Positions 16,362 to 27,633 of a stretch of DNA of 64,000 nucleotides are shown here, piece after piece. The DNA is from Lacinutrix sp. Bg11-31. Its GTDB lineage: Bacteria; Bacteroidota; Bacteroidia; Flavobacteriales; Flavobacteriaceae. The translations under genes and the position numbers were made by a program. The stretch lies in NCBI RefSeq assembly GCF_002831665.1, contig NZ_CP025118.1:248001-312000 (forward strand). Reading direction: 5' to 3'. The notes under the pieces are model-generated. The model was given only the letters and a program-made list of their open reading frames with translations, made no database searches and was not told the origin of the DNA. How positions within the stretch are numbered: the first letter of the stretch is position 1; the number at the start of each line of letters is the position of its first letter.

Positions 16362-19300
16362 ATGTTAGTAACACAAGCTGAAAGATTAAATTTCTCGTCT
16401 ATTGTAAATAGAACCGAATATCCAGATTTTATGGATATCCAAATAAAATCCTTCCAGGATTTTTTCCAACTTGAAACAAAATCTGAAGAAAGAGGTAATG
16501 AAGGATTGTATAACACCTTCATGGAGAACTTTCCAATCACAGATACTCGTAATCAATTCGTTTTAGAATTCTTAGATTACTTTGTCGATCCACCAAGATA
16601 TGCTATTGATGAGTGTATAGAGAGAGGACTTACATATAGCGTTCCATTAAAAGCAAGGTTAAAACTTTACTGTACAGACCCTGAACATGAGGATTTCGAG
16701 ACCATTGTTCAAGATGTGTATTTAGGAACAATACCTTACATGACACCTTCCGGTACTTTTTGTATCAATGGTGCAGAACGTGTTGTAGTATCTCAATTAC
16801 ATAGATCTCCAGGTGTATTCTTCGGACAATCTTTCCATGCAAATGGAACAAAATTATATTCAGCAAGAGTAATTCCTTTTAAAGGATCTTGGATTGAATT
16901 CGCTACAGATATCAATCAAGTGATGTATGCGTATATCGATAGAAAGAAAAAATTACCTGTTACTACTCTATTCAGAGCCATCGGTTTTGAAAGAGATAAA
17001 GACATTTTAGAGATTTTCGATTTAGCCGAAGAGGTTAAAGTATCAAAATCTGGACTAAAGAAAATATTAGGTCGTAAGCTTGCTGCACGTGTATTAAATA
17101 CATGGCATGAAGATTTCGTTGATGAAGATACTGGTGAAGTAGTATCTATTGAGCGTAACGAAATTGTGCTTGATCGTGATACAGAATTAGATAAAGATAA
17201 TATTGAAGAAATCATTGAAGTTGGTGTAAAAACTATTCTTTTACATAAAGAAAGTGCACAACAAGGTGATTACGCAATTATACATAATACGCTTCAAAAG
17301 GATCCAACTAACTCGGAGAAAGAAGCAGTAGAACATATCTATAGACAATTACGTAATGCTGAGCCGCCAGATGAGGAGACAGCACGTGGTATTATAGATA
17401 AATTATTCTTTAGTGATCAACGTTACTCTTTAGGAGAAGTAGGGCGTTATAGAATGAACAAAAAATTACAGTTAGATATTGGTATGGATAAGCAAGTGCT
17501 TACCAAAGAAGATATTATAACTATTATAAAATATTTAATTGAGTTAATAAATTCTAAGGCAGAGATTGATGATATCGATCACTTATCTAACCGTCGTGTT
17601 CGTACAGTAGGTGAGCAATTATCTTCTCAGTTTGGTGTTGGTTTAGCACGTATGGCTCGTACTATTCGTGAACGTATGAACGTTCGTGATAACGAAGTCT
17701 TTACACCTATAGATTTAATTAATGCTAAGACGTTATCGTCTGTTATTAATTCATTCTTTGGTACAAACCAATTATCTCAATTTATGGATCAAACGAATCC
17801 TCTTGCAGAGATTACGCACAAGCGTCGTCTATCAGCATTAGGACCAGGTGGTTTATCAAGAGAAAGAGCAGGTTTCGAAGTACGTGATGTTCACTATACA
17901 CACTACGGACGTTTATGTCCTATTGAAACTCCTGAAGGTCCAAACATTGGATTAATTTCATCATTAGCTGTATACGCGAAAGTGAATTCTATGGGATTCT
18001 TAGAAACGCCTTACAGAAAAGTAACAGATGGTGTTGTAGATATAAAAAATACTCCTGTATATTTAAGTGCAGAGGAAGAAGAAAATATGATGATTGCCCA
18101 AGCTACTGTTAAGGTAGATGACGATGGTAAGATTCTTGATGATAAGGTTATTGCAAGACAAGAAGGAGATTTTCCTGTAATTGAACCTACAGCTGTAAAT
18201 TATACAGATGTAGCACCAAATCAAATTACTTCTATATCAGCATCTTTAATTCCTTTCTTAGAACATGATGATGCCAACCGTGCATTAATGGGATCTAACA
18301 TGATGCGTCAAGCAGTTCCATTATTACGTCCGCAAGCACCAATTGTTGGAACAGGATTAGAAAGACAAGTTGCATCAGATTCTCGTGTATTAATTAATGC
18401 AGCTGGAGAAGGTGTTGTAGAATATGTTGATGCTAACGAGATTATTATTAAGTACGAACGTACCGATGATGAAGCTAAAGTAAGTTTTGAAAGTGATACA
18501 AAATCTTATCCTTTAGTAAAATTCAGAAAAACAAACCAAGGAACTTCAATTAACTTAAAGCCAATCGTTAAGAAAGGTGATAAAGTTAAAAAAGGTCAAG
18601 TTTTATCTGAAGGTTATGCAACTCAAAAAGGAGAATTAGCTTTAGGAAGAAATATGAAAGTAGCCTTTATGCCTTGGAAAGGGTATAACTTTGAGGATGC
18701 AATTGTAATTTCTGAAAAAGTAGTTCGTGAAGATATATTCACTTCTATACATATAGATGAGTATTCTTTAGACGTAAGAGATACAAAATTAGGTAACGAA
18801 GAATTAACTAACGATATTCCTAACGTTTCAGAAGAGGCTACTAAAGATCTTGATGAGAATGGAATGATTCGTATTGGTGCAGAGGTTAAACCTGGAGATA
18901 TACTTATTGGTAAAATTACTCCAAAAGGAGAAAGTGATCCTACACCAGAAGAAAAGTTATTACGTGCTATCTTTGGAGACAAAGCAGGTGATGTAAAAGA
19001 TGCTTCTTTAAAAGCATCTCCATCATTACATGGTGTAGTAATTAACAAAAAGTTATTTGCTCGTGCAATTAAAGATAAGCGTAAAAGAGCTCAAGATAAA
19101 GAAGATATCTCTAAATTAGAAGGTATTTATAATGCTAAGTTCGATGATTTACAAGCTGTTTTAGTAGAAAAACTTTTCACTATAGTTAATGGTAAAACAT
19201 CACAAGGTATCTTTAACGATTTAGGAGAAGAAGTTTTACCAAAAGGTAAAAAATTCACTTTAAAAATGCTAAATGCTGTTGATGAATATACTCACTTAAC

Positions 19301-20174
19301 TGGTGGTACATGGACAACAGATGACCATACAAATAAATTAGTTGCAGATTTAATTCACAACTACAAGATTAAGGAAAATGACTTACAAGGTTCTTTACGT
19401 CGTGAGAAGTTTACAATTTCTGTAGGAGATGAATTACCAGCAGGTATCATTAAATTAGCTAAAGTTTACATCGCTAAGAAACGTAAACTTAAAGTTGGTG
19501 ATAAAATGGCAGGACGTCACGGAAATAAAGGTATTGTTGCACGTATTGTACGTCAAGAAGATATGCCTTTCTTAGAAGATGGAACTCCTGTAGATATCGT
19601 ATTAAATCCATTAGGTGTACCATCTCGTATGAACATCGGACAGATATATGAAACTGTATTAGGATGGGCTGGACAAGATCTAGGTCGTACTTATGCAACA
19701 CCAATTTTTGATGGAGCAACTATTGAACAAATTAACGAATTAACAGACGAAGCTGGAATACCTAGATATGGTCATACATATTTATACGATGGTGGAACAG
19801 GAGAACGTTTCGATCAGCCAGCAACAGTTGGTGTAATCTACATGCTTAAGTTAGGGCATATGGTAGACGATAAGATGCACGCGCGTTCTATAGGACCATA
19901 CTCATTAATTACACAACAACCATTAGGTGGTAAAGCACAATTTGGTGGTCAGCGTTTTGGAGAGATGGAAGTATGGGCACTAGAGGCTTATGGAGCATCT
20001 GCAACATTAAGAGAAATCTTAACAGTAAAATCTGATGATGTTGTCGGTAGAGCTAAAACTTACGAAGCAATCGTAAAAGGTGAACCAATGCCAGATCCAG
20101 GATTACCAGAATCTTTCAACGTACTTATGCACGAATTGAAAGGACTAGCATTAGACATTAGATTAGAGGAGTAA
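16362..20174 (+). CDS. rpoB: DNA-directed RNA polymerase subunit beta
   Basis: The 1270-residue beta subunit starts at the ATG at 16362 ([11 protein letters not shown]); a TTG just before it is in frame but unnecessary. Conserved regions include the rifampicin pocket [37 protein letters not shown] and [21 protein letters not shown]; Asp, His and Ser at the usual resistance positions are the wild-type residues. Further on are [19 protein letters not shown] and the C-terminal [19 protein letters not shown]. Together with rpoC it forms the catalytic core of RNA polymerase. Confidence 0.98.
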   Translation: MLVTQAERLNFSSIVNRTEYPDFMDIQIKSFQDFFQLETKSEERGNEGLYNTFMENFPITDTRNQFVLEFLDYFVDPPRYAIDECIERGLTYSVPLKARLKLYCTDPEHEDFETIVQDVYLGTIPYMTPSGTFCINGAERVVVSQLHRSPGVFFGQSFHANGTKLYSARVIPFKGSWIEFATDINQVMYAYIDRKKKLPVTTLFRAIGFERDKDILEIFDLAEEVKVSKSGLKKILGRKLAARVLNTWHEDFVDEDTGEVVSIERNEIVLDRDTELDKDNIEEIIEVGVKTILLHKESAQQGDYAIIHNTLQKDPTNSEKEAVEHIYRQLRNAEPPDEETARGIIDKLFFSDQRYSLGEVGRYRMNKKLQLDIGMDKQVLTKEDIITIIKYLIELINSKAEIDDIDHLSNRRVRTVGEQLSSQFGVGLARMARTIRERMNVRDNEVFTPIDLINAKTLSSVINSFFGTNQLSQFMDQTNPLAEITHKRRLSALGPGGLSRERAGFEVRDVHYTHYGRLCPIETPEGPNIGLISSLAVYAKVNSMGFLETPYRKVTDGVVDIKNTPVYLSAEEEENMMIAQATVKVDDDGKILDDKVIARQEGDFPVIEPTAVNYTDVAPNQITSISASLIPFLEHDDANRALMGSNMMRQAVPLLRPQAPIVGTGLERQVASDSRVLINAAGEGVVEYVDANEIIIKYERTDDEAKVSFESDTKSYPLVKFRKTNQGTSINLKPIVKKGDKVKKGQVLSEGYATQKGELALGRNMKVAFMPWKGYNFEDAIVISEKVVREDIFTSIHIDEYSLDVRDTKLGNEELTNDIPNVSEEATKDLDENGMIRIGAEVKPGDILIGKITPKGESDPTPEEKLLRAIFGDKAGDVKDASLKASPSLHGVVINKKLFARAIKDKRKRAQDKEDISKLEGIYNAKFDDLQAVLVEKLFTIVNGKTSQGIFNDLGEEVLPKGKKFTLKMLNAVDEYTHLTGGTWTTDDHTNKLVADLIHNYKIKENDLQGSLRREKFTISVGDELPAGIIKLAKVYIAKKRKLKVGDKMAGRHGNKGIVARIVRQEDMPFLEDGTPVDIVLNPLGVPSRMNIGQIYETVLGWAGQDLGRTYATPIFDGATIEQINELTDEAGIPRYGHTYLYDGGTGERFDQPATVGVIYMLKLGHMVDDKMHARSIGPYSLITQQPLGGKAQFGGQRFGEMEVWALEAYGASATLREILTVKSDDVVGRAKTYEAIVKGEPMPDPGLPESFNVLMHELKGLALDIRLEE

Positions 20175-20179
20175 AAAAT

Positions 20180-20237
20180 AGTTTACAGTGTTCAGTCAGC
20201 AATAACTACTGCGACTGAATACTGAATACTGAAAACT
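20180..20237. repeat. ACTGAAT-rich imperfect inverted repeat between rpoB and rpoC
   Basis: The 71-base gap holds ACTGAAT, ACTGAAT, ACTGAAA in tandem (20214-20234) and inverted words TTCAGTC/GACTGAA (20191-20197 with 20213-20219) and CAGT/ACTG toward the ends. It is a folded spacer inside an operon; similar CAGT-rich spacers are, from memory, frequent in flavobacteria. Confidence 0.5.
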
Positions 20238-20245
20238 ATAAAGAA

Positions 20246-23200
20246 ATGGCAAGAAAGCAAGATAAGAATACAGTACAGAGATTCAACAAAATCTCAATTG
20301 GTTTAGCATCACCAGAGTCTATTTTAGCAGAGTCTAGAGGTGAGGTTTTAAAGCCAGAAACTATTAATTATCGTACACATAAACCAGAAAGAGATGGTTT
20401 ATTCTGTGAGCGTATTTTTGGTCCTGTAAAAGACTACGAATGTGCTTGTGGTAAATATAAAAGAATTCGCTATAAAGGTATTGTTTGTGACCGTTGTGGT
20501 GTAGAAGTAACAGAAAAGAAAGTACGTAGAGATAGAGTAGGTCACATTAATTTAGTGGTACCTGTTGCTCATATCTGGTATTTCCGTTCTTTACCAAATA
20601 AAATAGGTTATTTATTAGGATTACCATCTAAGAAATTAGATATGATTATTTACTACGAACGTTATGTAGTAATACAAGCAGGTAATGCTAAAAATGCTGA
20701 AGGAGAGCCAATTCAAAAAATGGATTTCCTTACTGAAGAAGAATATCTAAATATTTTAGAAGAACTTCCTCAAGATAATAATTATTTAGAAGATTCAGAT
20801 CCTAACAAGTTTATAGCTAAAATGGGTGCTGAGTGTTTAATCGATTTATTAGCACGTATAGATTTAGATTCTTTATCTTTTGAATTACGTCACAAAGCAA
20901 ACACAGAAACGTCTAAACAACGTAAAACTGAAGCGTTAAAGCGTCTTCAAGTTGTAGAAGCTTTACGTGAGTCTAACTTAAATAGAGAAAACCGTCCAGA
21001 ATGGATGATCTTAAAAGTTGTGCCAATTATTCCGCCAGAATTAAGACCTTTAGTGCCTTTAGATGGTGGACGTTTTGCAACTTCAGATTTAAATGATTTA
21101 TACCGTCGTGTAATTATACGTAACAACCGTCTTAAGAGACTTGTAGAGATTAAAGCTCCAGAAGTAATCTTACGTAACGAAAAACGTATGTTACAAGAAT
21201 CTGTAGATTCATTATTAGATAATACACGTAAGTCATCTGCAGTAAAAACAGATTCTAACAGACCGTTAAAATCTTTATCAGATTCACTTAAAGGTAAGCA
21301 AGGACGTTTCCGTCAAAACTTACTTGGTAAGCGTGTTGATTATTCTGCACGTTCGGTAATTGTAGTAGGACCAGAGTTGAGATTATTTGAATGTGGTCTT
21401 CCAAAAAATATGGCTGCAGAACTTTACAAGCCATTCATCATTCGTAAATTAATCGAAAGAGGAATTGTAAAAACGGTAAAATCAGCTAAAAAAATTATAG
21501 ACAAAAAAGAGCCAGTAGTTTGGGATATTTTGGAAAGCGTCCTTAAAGGGCATCCAGTATTACTAAACCGTGCGCCTACGCTTCACCGATTAGGTATTCA
21601 GGCCTTTCAGCCAAAACTTATTGAAGGTAAAGCAATACAATTACACCCATTAGCGTGTGCAGCTTTTAATGCCGATTTTGATGGAGATCAAATGGCAGTG
21701 CATTTACCGTTAGGACCAGAAGCTATTTTAGAGTGTCAAATGTTAATGTTGGCATCTCATAATATCTTAAATCCAGCAAATGGAGCTCCAGTAACAGTAC
21801 CATCTCAGGATATGGTACTTGGTCTTTATTATATGACTAAGTTACGTACATCAACACCAGAAGTTAAAGTAAAAGGTGAAGGCTTAACATTTTATTCTGC
21901 AGAAGAAGTAAACATTGCTTACAATGAAAAGCGTGTAGACTTAAACGCACAGATTAAAGTACGTACAATAGATTTTAACGCAGAAGGAGAATTAGTTCCT
22001 CAAATTATAGAAACTACAACAGGTCGTGTACTTTTCAACGAAAAAGTACCAGCTGCTGCAGGTTATGTTAACCAAGTATTAACTAAAAAATCTCTTAGAG
22101 ATATTATTGGTGATATTTTAAAATTAACAAGTGTTCCTGAAACTGCAGATTTCTTAGATGAAATTAAGACATTAGGTTATCTATTTGCATTTAGAGGTGG
22201 ATTATCATTTAGTTTAGGAGATATTATTATCCCGCCAGAAAAGCAATCTATGATTGATGCTGCCAATACGAAAGTAGACGGTATTAAAGCAAATTATAAC
22301 ATGGGACTTATAACAAACAACGAACGTTATAACCAAGTTATTGATATTTGGACATCAACAAATGCAGAATTGACAGAATTGTCAATGAAACGTATTAGAG
22401 AAGATCAACAAGGATTTAATTCGGTGTTTATGATGCTTGATTCTGGAGCGCGTGGATCTAAAGAACAGATTCGCCAGCTTACAGGAATGCGTGGATTAAT
22501 GGCTAAGCCTAAAAAATCTACAGCAGGAGGAGGGTCTATTATTGAAAATCCAATTTTATCTAACTTTAAGGAAGGTCTTTCAATTTTAGAATACTTTATT
22601 TCTACTCACGGTGCACGTAAAGGTCTTGCCGATACAGCACTTAAAACTGCCGATGCAGGTTATTTAACGCGTCGTCTAGTAGATGTATCTCAAGATGTAA
22701 TTGTAAACAGTGTAGACTGTGGTACATTAAGAGGTGTAGAAGTTTCTGCTCTTAAGAAAAATGATGAAGTTGTAGAGAAGCTAGGAGCACGTGTTTTAGG
22801 ACGTATTGCACTTAACGATGTATATAACCCATTAACAGAAGAATTAATAGTAGAAGCAGGTGAGTTAATTGAAGACGATATTGCTGCGGCAATTGAAGCC
22901 TCTCCTATTGATGCTGTAGAAGTACGTTCACCATTAAGTTGTGAAGCTAAAAAAGGAATCTGTGCTAAATGTTACGGAAGAAACTTAGCAACTAACAAAA
23001 TGGTTCAACGTGGTGAAGCAGTAGGTGTTGTAGCAGCACAATCTATTGGAGAACCAGGTACACAGTTAACACTTCGTACATTCCACGTAGGTGGAATTGC
23101 AGGTAACATTTCAGAAGAAAATAACTTCGCAGTTAAATTTGACGGAGTTGCCGAAATTGAAGAATTAAAAACTGTAAAAGGTACTGATAAAGATGGAAAT

Positions 23201-24547
23201 GATTTAGACATCGTTATATCTCGTACATCAGAACTTAAGTTAATAGATAAGAAAACAGGTATTACATTAAGTACAAATAATATTCCTTACGGTTCAACTA
23301 TATTCGTTAAGGATGGAGATAAGCTTAAAACAGGAGATGTTGTTTGTGAATGGGATCCATATAACGGTGTAATTGTTTCAGAATTTGCAGGAAAAGTGAG
23401 ATATGAAAATATCGAGCAAGGTGTTACTTATCAAGTAGAAATTGATGAACAAACAGGTTTCCAAGAAAAAGTAATTTCAGAATCTAGAAACAAGAAAATA
23501 ATACCAACACTTATTGTTGAAGATAGTAAAGGTGAAGCAATTCGTTCTTACAACTTACCAGTAGGTGCACACATCATGATTGATGATGGAGAGAAAGTTA
23601 AGATTGGTAAAGTCTTAGTTAAAATTCCTCGTAAATCTTCAAAAGCAGGTGATATTACTGGTGGTTTACCAAGAGTAACAGAATTATTTGAAGCTCGTAA
23701 CCCTTCTAATCCAGCAGTAGTAAGTGCAATTGATGGTGTTGTTTCTTTCGGAAAAATTAAAAGAGGTAACCGTGAGATTATTGTAGAGTCTAAGTTCGGA
23801 GATATTAAGAAATACTTAGTGAAGTTATCAAGTCAGATTCTTGTTCAAGAAAATGATTTTATAAAAGCAGGTATGCCTTTATCTGATGGTTCTATTACAC
23901 CAAACGATATCTTAAACATAAAAGGACCAGCAGCTGTACAACAATACTTAGTGAACGAAGTTCAAGAAGTATACCGTTTACAAGGTGTGAAGATTAACGA
24001 TAAGCATTTCGAAGTTGTTGTAAGACAAATGATGCGTAAAGTGAGAATTATTGACTCTGGAGATACTATTTTCTTAGAAGATCAATTAGCACATAAAGCT
24101 GATTTTATCGAAGAAAACGACGCTATTTTTGGTAAAAAAGTTGTAGAAAATGCAGGAGATTCTACAAACTTAAAAGAAGGACAGTTAATAACGGCTTTCG
24201 AATTAAGAGACGAGAATTCTTTATTACGTCGTGAAGATAAAGCATTGGTACAAGCAAGAGATGTAAAACCAGCAACGGCAACTCCAATACTTCAAGGTAT
24301 TACGAGAGCATCGTTACAAACTAAATCGTTTATTTCTGCGGCATCGTTCCAGGAAACAACGAAAGTACTTAACGAAGCAGCAGTAGCAGGTAAGATTGAT
24401 ACTTTAGAAGGTCTTAAAGAAAATGTAATTGTAGGACACAGAATTCCAGCAGGAACAGGAATGCGTTCTTACGAGAACATTATTGTAGGATCTAAAGAAG
24501 AGTTTGATCAAATGATGCAAGCTAAACAAGAGGTTAACTACAATTAG
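20246..24547 (+). CDS. rpoC: DNA-directed RNA polymerase subunit beta'
   Basis: The 1433-residue beta' subunit has the N-terminal zinc site ([20 protein letters not shown]), the clamp and rudder regions, the catalytic [12 protein letters not shown] with its three Mg2+-binding aspartates, the bridge helix and trigger loop region ([19 protein letters not shown]) and the second zinc site ([15 protein letters not shown]). The C-terminal part holds [12 protein letters not shown]. Length is usual for Bacteroidota. It is followed by a small palindrome and a strong terminator. Confidence 0.98.
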   Translation: MARKQDKNTVQRFNKISIGLASPESILAESRGEVLKPETINYRTHKPERDGLFCERIFGPVKDYECACGKYKRIRYKGIVCDRCGVEVTEKKVRRDRVGHINLVVPVAHIWYFRSLPNKIGYLLGLPSKKLDMIIYYERYVVIQAGNAKNAEGEPIQKMDFLTEEEYLNILEELPQDNNYLEDSDPNKFIAKMGAECLIDLLARIDLDSLSFELRHKANTETSKQRKTEALKRLQVVEALRESNLNRENRPEWMILKVVPIIPPELRPLVPLDGGRFATSDLNDLYRRVIIRNNRLKRLVEIKAPEVILRNEKRMLQESVDSLLDNTRKSSAVKTDSNRPLKSLSDSLKGKQGRFRQNLLGKRVDYSARSVIVVGPELRLFECGLPKNMAAELYKPFIIRKLIERGIVKTVKSAKKIIDKKEPVVWDILESVLKGHPVLLNRAPTLHRLGIQAFQPKLIEGKAIQLHPLACAAFNADFDGDQMAVHLPLGPEAILECQMLMLASHNILNPANGAPVTVPSQDMVLGLYYMTKLRTSTPEVKVKGEGLTFYSAEEVNIAYNEKRVDLNAQIKVRTIDFNAEGELVPQIIETTTGRVLFNEKVPAAAGYVNQVLTKKSLRDIIGDILKLTSVPETADFLDEIKTLGYLFAFRGGLSFSLGDIIIPPEKQSMIDAANTKVDGIKANYNMGLITNNERYNQVIDIWTSTNAELTELSMKRIREDQQGFNSVFMMLDSGARGSKEQIRQLTGMRGLMAKPKKSTAGGGSIIENPILSNFKEGLSILEYFISTHGARKGLADTALKTADAGYLTRRLVDVSQDVIVNSVDCGTLRGVEVSALKKNDEVVEKLGARVLGRIALNDVYNPLTEELIVEAGELIEDDIAAAIEASPIDAVEVRSPLSCEAKKGICAKCYGRNLATNKMVQRGEAVGVVAAQSIGEPGTQLTLRTFHVGGIAGNISEENNFAVKFDGVAEIEELKTVKGTDKDGNDLDIVISRTSELKLIDKKTGITLSTNNIPYGSTIFVKDGDKLKTGDVVCEWDPYNGVIVSEFAGKVRYENIEQGVTYQVEIDEQTGFQEKVISESRNKKIIPTLIVEDSKGEAIRSYNLPVGAHIMIDDGEKVKIGKVLVKIPRKSSKAGDITGGLPRVTELFEARNPSNPAVVSAIDGVVSFGKIKRGNREIIVESKFGDIKKYLVKLSSQILVQENDFIKAGMPLSDGSITPNDILNIKGPAAVQQYLVNEVQEVYRLQGVKINDKHFEVVVRQMMRKVRIIDSGDTIFLEDQLAHKADFIEENDAIFGKKVVENAGDSTNLKEGQLITAFELRDENSLLRREDKALVQARDVKPATATPILQGITRASLQTKSFISAASFQETTKVLNEAAVAGKIDTLEGLKENVIVGHRIPAGTGMRSYENIIVGSKEEFDQMMQAKQEVNYN

Positions 24548-24556
24548 TAGTAGTTA

Positions 24557-24574
24557 TTCCTGCGCAGGCAGGAA
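24557..24574. repeat. Small palindromic repeat (TTCCTGC-GCAG-GCAGGAA)
   Basis: A 7-bp stem with a 4-base loop sits 9 bases after the rpoC stop codon. The word TTCCTGCnnnGGCAGGAA is a common dispersed intergenic palindrome in many genomes. Confidence 0.5.
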
Positions 24575-24612
24575 GCTTCTTAAATTGAAACGAGAGTTTT
24601 AAATAATATTAG

Positions 24613-24645
24613 AAAAGTCCTGCTATATAATAGCAGGACTTTTTA
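24613..24645 (+). terminator. Intrinsic terminator of the rpoBC operon
   Basis: AAAAGTCCTGCTA (24613-24625) pairs with TAGCAGGACTTTT (24631-24643) over 13 bp around a 5-base loop and runs into TTTTATTTTA. Confidence 0.9.
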
Positions 24646-24729
24646 TTTTAATATAATCATTCAGTTTCCTCCTTGTTGAGATAACTATCGAGAGCTAAAC
24701 AAATTAATAGGAACTATAAAACATAAAAT

Positions 24730-25050
24730 ATGGCAGATAATAAAGACAATAAACCGAAACAAAATCAAATTAACATAGAATTAGACGAAAAAGTAGCTGA
24801 AGGAACGTATTCTAATCTTGCAATTATTAATCACTCTGTATCAGAGTTTGTTGTAGATTTTGTTAGTATTATGCCTGGAACACCAAAAAGTAAGGTAAAA
24901 TCTAGAATAATTTTAACGCCTCAACACGCAAAACGATTATTAAAAGCTTTAGGAGAAAATGTACAAAGATTTGAAAAAGCACATGGAGAAATAAAAGATT
25001 ACGAACAACCTCCAATACCATTAAATTTTGGACCAACAGGTCAAGCATAA
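24730..25050 (+). CDS. DUF3467 domain protein
   Basis: The 106-residue cytosolic protein matches DUF3467: INIELDEKVAEGTYSNLAIINHS, the FVVDFVSIMPG segment, and RIILTPQHAKRLLKALGENV. Its function is unknown. It follows rpoC in many Bacteroidota, but here the terminator at 24613 implies its own promoter. The C-terminal tail is Pro-rich (EQPPIPLNFGPTGQA). Confidence 0.88.
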   Translation: MADNKDNKPKQNQINIELDEKVAEGTYSNLAIINHSVSEFVVDFVSIMPGTPKSKVKSRIILTPQHAKRLLKALGENVQRFEKAHGEIKDYEQPPIPLNFGPTGQA

Positions 25051-25073
25051 TAATTTCATAATTTGTCCATAGA

Positions 25074-25129
25074 GTCTTAATTATTTAATGTGCTAAAAAT
25101 ATATTTTTAGCACATTAAATAATTAAGAC
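25074..25129. repeat. Perfect 56-base palindrome
   Basis: The two 28-base halves, meeting between 25101 and 25102, are exact reverse complements with no loop. It begins GTCTTAATTATTTAATG and is AT-rich. It lies between two convergent genes, so it could end transcription from both sides or extrude as a cruciform. There is no long T-run next to it. Confidence 0.85.
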
Positions 25130-25144
25130 AATGAGGTCAAGTAT

Positions 25145-25179
25145 AAAAAAACCTCTAAATAGAATTTAGAGGTTTTTTT
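25145..25179. terminator. Bidirectional terminator between DUF3467 gene and prfC
   Basis: CCTCTAAAT (25152-25160) pairs with ATTTAGAGG (25164-25172) around a 3-base loop, flanked by a run of seven A on the left and seven T on the right. It works in both directions. Confidence 0.88.
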
Positions 25180-25224
25180 ACTAAAAGAACAAGTTATAAT
25201 TAAAATTGATAATAAAGTAGTAAT

Positions 25225-25302
25225 CTATAATTAAAATTGATTTTTGTAAAAAGATTAACTTCTATAGAGGTGTTTATTTTTAAAAATCAATTTTAATTAT
25301 AG
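25225..25302. repeat. 21-bp inverted repeat downstream of prfC
   Basis: CTATAATTAAAATTGATTTTT (25225-25245, 21 bases) returns as its exact reverse complement at 25282-25302. A third, direct partial copy (TATAATTAAAATTGAT) sits at about 25195-25210. It forms a large stem with a 36-base loop in the convergent gap. Confidence 0.75.
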
Positions 25303-25355
25303 AATGTAGTGTTTAGTGTTTAAAACCTCTTAAAAATCTTTAAAATCGATTTCAG

Positions 25356-26945
25356 CTATTCGTATTCTGAAACATAGTGAAATTTCACTGTTGGATATTT
25401 TTGTTGTGTCATTTGTAGAGAAAAAGAAGAATCAGCCAAAAATACTAGTTTACCACTTTTGTCTTTAGCTAAATAGCGTTGTTTTACTCTTAAAAACTCT
25501 TTATATTCATCATTTTTTGGATCTTCAGGTTCAATCCAACACGCTTTAAATACATTTAGGTTTTCATAGGTGCATTTTGCTCCATATTCATGTTCTAATC
25601 TATACTGTATCACTTCATATTGTAAAGCACCAACGGTACCAATTACTTTCCTTCCATTTAATTCTAAAGTAAATAATTGGGCAACACCTTCATCCATTAA
25701 TTGATCAATTCCTTTATATAGTTGTTTAGATTTTAATGGATCAGCATTGTTAATATACCTAAAATGTTCTGGAGAAAAACTAGGAACTCCTTTATAATTT
25801 AAAATTTCTCCTTCAGTTAAAGTATCTCCAATTTTAAAACTTCCAGTGTCTTGTAATCCAACTATATCACCAGGGTAAGAGATGTCTACAATCTCTTTTT
25901 TCTCAGCAAAAAAAGCATTAGGACTAGAGAATTTAACCTTCTTATTATGTCTCACATGTAAATAAGGAGTATTTCTTTTAAATTCTCCAGAGACTATTTT
26001 TACGAACGCTAATCGATTTCTGTGGTTTGGATCCATGTTGGCATGAATTTTAAAAACAAAACCAGTAAACTTATCCTCATCTGGTTTTACTAATCGTTCT
26101 TCACTTTGTTTAGCTCTTGGTTTTGGTGCTATTTCAACAAAACAATCTAATAATTCACGAACACCAAAGCTATTTAAAGCAGAACCAAAAAATACAGGTT
26201 GTAGTTTACCATCTAAGTATTCTTGATTGTTAAAATCAGGGTATATTCCTTGAACTAATTCTATTTCTTCTCTTAATTCATTAGCAGCTTTGTCACCAAC
26301 TAAAGTGTTTAATTCTTCTGAAGCTAAGTCAGATACCTCTATAGTTTCCTCAATGTTCTTTCTACTATCTCCACTAAATAAGTTTATATTCTTTTCCCAT
26401 ATATTATAGATACCTTTAAAATCGTAACCCATTCCAATAGGGAAACTTAATGGCGTAACTCTTAGCCCTAATTTTTGTTCAATTTCATCTAATAACTCAA
26501 ATGCATCTTTACCTTCCCTATCCATTTTATTAATAAAAATAATCATAGGTATGTTACGCATACGGCAAACTTCAACTAGTTTTTCGGTCTGTTCTTCAAC
26601 ACCTTTTGCAACATCTATAACAACAATAACACTATCTACTGCTGTTAGTGTTCTAAAAGTATCTTCAGCAAAATCTTTGTGACCTGGAGTATCTAAAATG
26701 TTTATTTTTATACCATCATATTCAAAAGCTAAAACAGAGGTAGCGACAGAGATTCCACGTTGGCGTTCAATCTCCATAAAATCACTAGTAGCACCTTTTT
26801 TTATCTTATTACTTTTTACTGCGCCAGCTTCTTGTATAGCACCACCAAAAAGAAGTAACTTCTCAGTAAGTGTTGTCTTTCCTGCATCTGGATGCGAGAT
26901 AATACCAAATGTTCGCCTTCTCTTAATTTCGTCTAAAAATTTCAT
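25356..26945 (-). CDS. prfC: Peptide chain release factor 3
   Basis: The 529-residue GTPase has the RF3-type G domain: SHPDAGKTTLTEK (P-loop, about 17-29), the ERQRGISVATSV switch, DTPGHKDF and NKMDREGKD. The bacterial RF3 features GGAIQEAGAVKSNKIKKGATSDF and the domain 2/3 segment ending with QRLEHEYG-like QYRLEHEYGA follow. It recycles RF1/RF2 after termination. It is monocistronic and convergent with the DUF3467 gene. Confidence 0.95.
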   Translation of the reverse strand: MKFLDEIKRRRTFGIISHPDAGKTTLTEKLLLFGGAIQEAGAVKSNKIKKGATSDFMEIERQRGISVATSVLAFEYDGIKINILDTPGHKDFAEDTFRTLTAVDSVIVVIDVAKGVEEQTEKLVEVCRMRNIPMIIFINKMDREGKDAFELLDEIEQKLGLRVTPLSFPIGMGYDFKGIYNIWEKNINLFSGDSRKNIEETIEVSDLASEELNTLVGDKAANELREEIELVQGIYPDFNNQEYLDGKLQPVFFGSALNSFGVRELLDCFVEIAPKPRAKQSEERLVKPDEDKFTGFVFKIHANMDPNHRNRLAFVKIVSGEFKRNTPYLHVRHNKKVKFSSPNAFFAEKKEIVDISYPGDIVGLQDTGSFKIGDTLTEGEILNYKGVPSFSPEHFRYINNADPLKSKQLYKGIDQLMDEGVAQLFTLELNGRKVIGTVGALQYEVIQYRLEHEYGAKCTYENLNVFKACWIEPEDPKNDEYKEFLRVKQRYLAKDKSGKLVFLADSSFSLQMTQQKYPTVKFHYVSEYE

Positions 26946-26962
26946 TAAAAATAGATTTTTTG

Positions 26963-26970
26963 CAAATATA
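26963..26970 (-). promoter_or_regulatory. -7 promoter element of prfC
   Basis: Read on the minus strand, TATATTTG (26970-26963) matches TAnnTTTG exactly and is followed by CA, the usual flavobacterial context. It lies 18 bases before the prfC start codon. No clear TTTG box is seen upstream. Confidence 0.5.
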
Positions 26971-27633
26971 GTTGTATTAAAAATACTAATGAATTTTAAT
27001 TTATTTTATGCACTTTTAATATGTTTTAAGGCTTTAGTTTTATAATATAATTGCTCGTTTTTTGTTATTAAATTAAGATTTCGTGTAAGATTTGTTTGTT
27101 ACACGTGTGAAAATTTGTTTTTCAGCGTTTAATTTCGCGTTTTGACTAATTAATTTAAATATTCAGGCGCTTCTTTGTCTACTACAATATATTTAAAATA
27201 TTTTTGCGTGATATAATTTGCATATTTCAAAGAGTAAGTTTTCTATGGAGCCAAATTTATTTAGTTTTTATGCTCGCTTTGTAAATTGAAAAAATTGTTG
27301 ATATTAAAAGATTATTGATAACCTTTTTCGAAATAAATGATAGTTTAATGTATTAAAGTGATTACACCTTGTCGAATAAAATGCCTAAATAGCGTAGAAA
27401 TTAAACTCTCTTGTAGTATATTTTTTACATGAGCAAAAAATTTGATTTGTTTTCTCTTTATAATCAATAACAAGTAATATATGATCAAAATTACTTTAAT
27501 AAATTTAATCGCGAAGTTTCTTGAAATTCATTCAATTTCAATTTTAAAAAACATAATGTATTCCAGCAGTCTTGCTGGTTTATTTAGTTATACCTACTAT
27601 AAAAATAAAAAATCTAATTACATTCATTCTAAT
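26971..27633. other. Long AT-rich intergenic region upstream of the giant adhesin gene
   Basis: About 660 bases lie between the divergent prfC and adhesin genes. I find no RNA gene, no exact TAnnTTTG on the plus strand and no strong hairpin; TATAATTTGCA near 27211 is a near miss. The last 153 bases (27481 onward) are an in-frame extension of the adhesin frame that I judge more likely to be leader. Such a long leader suggests regulation of the adhesin at promoter or RNA level, but no site can be named. Confidence 0.4.

Noticed and set aside
27481..27633. Adhesin start at 27481 adding 51 residues
   Set aside because: The extension would bury the signal peptide and has no similarity to an extended signal region that I recognise; the inner ATG at 27634 is preferred, though this is not certain.
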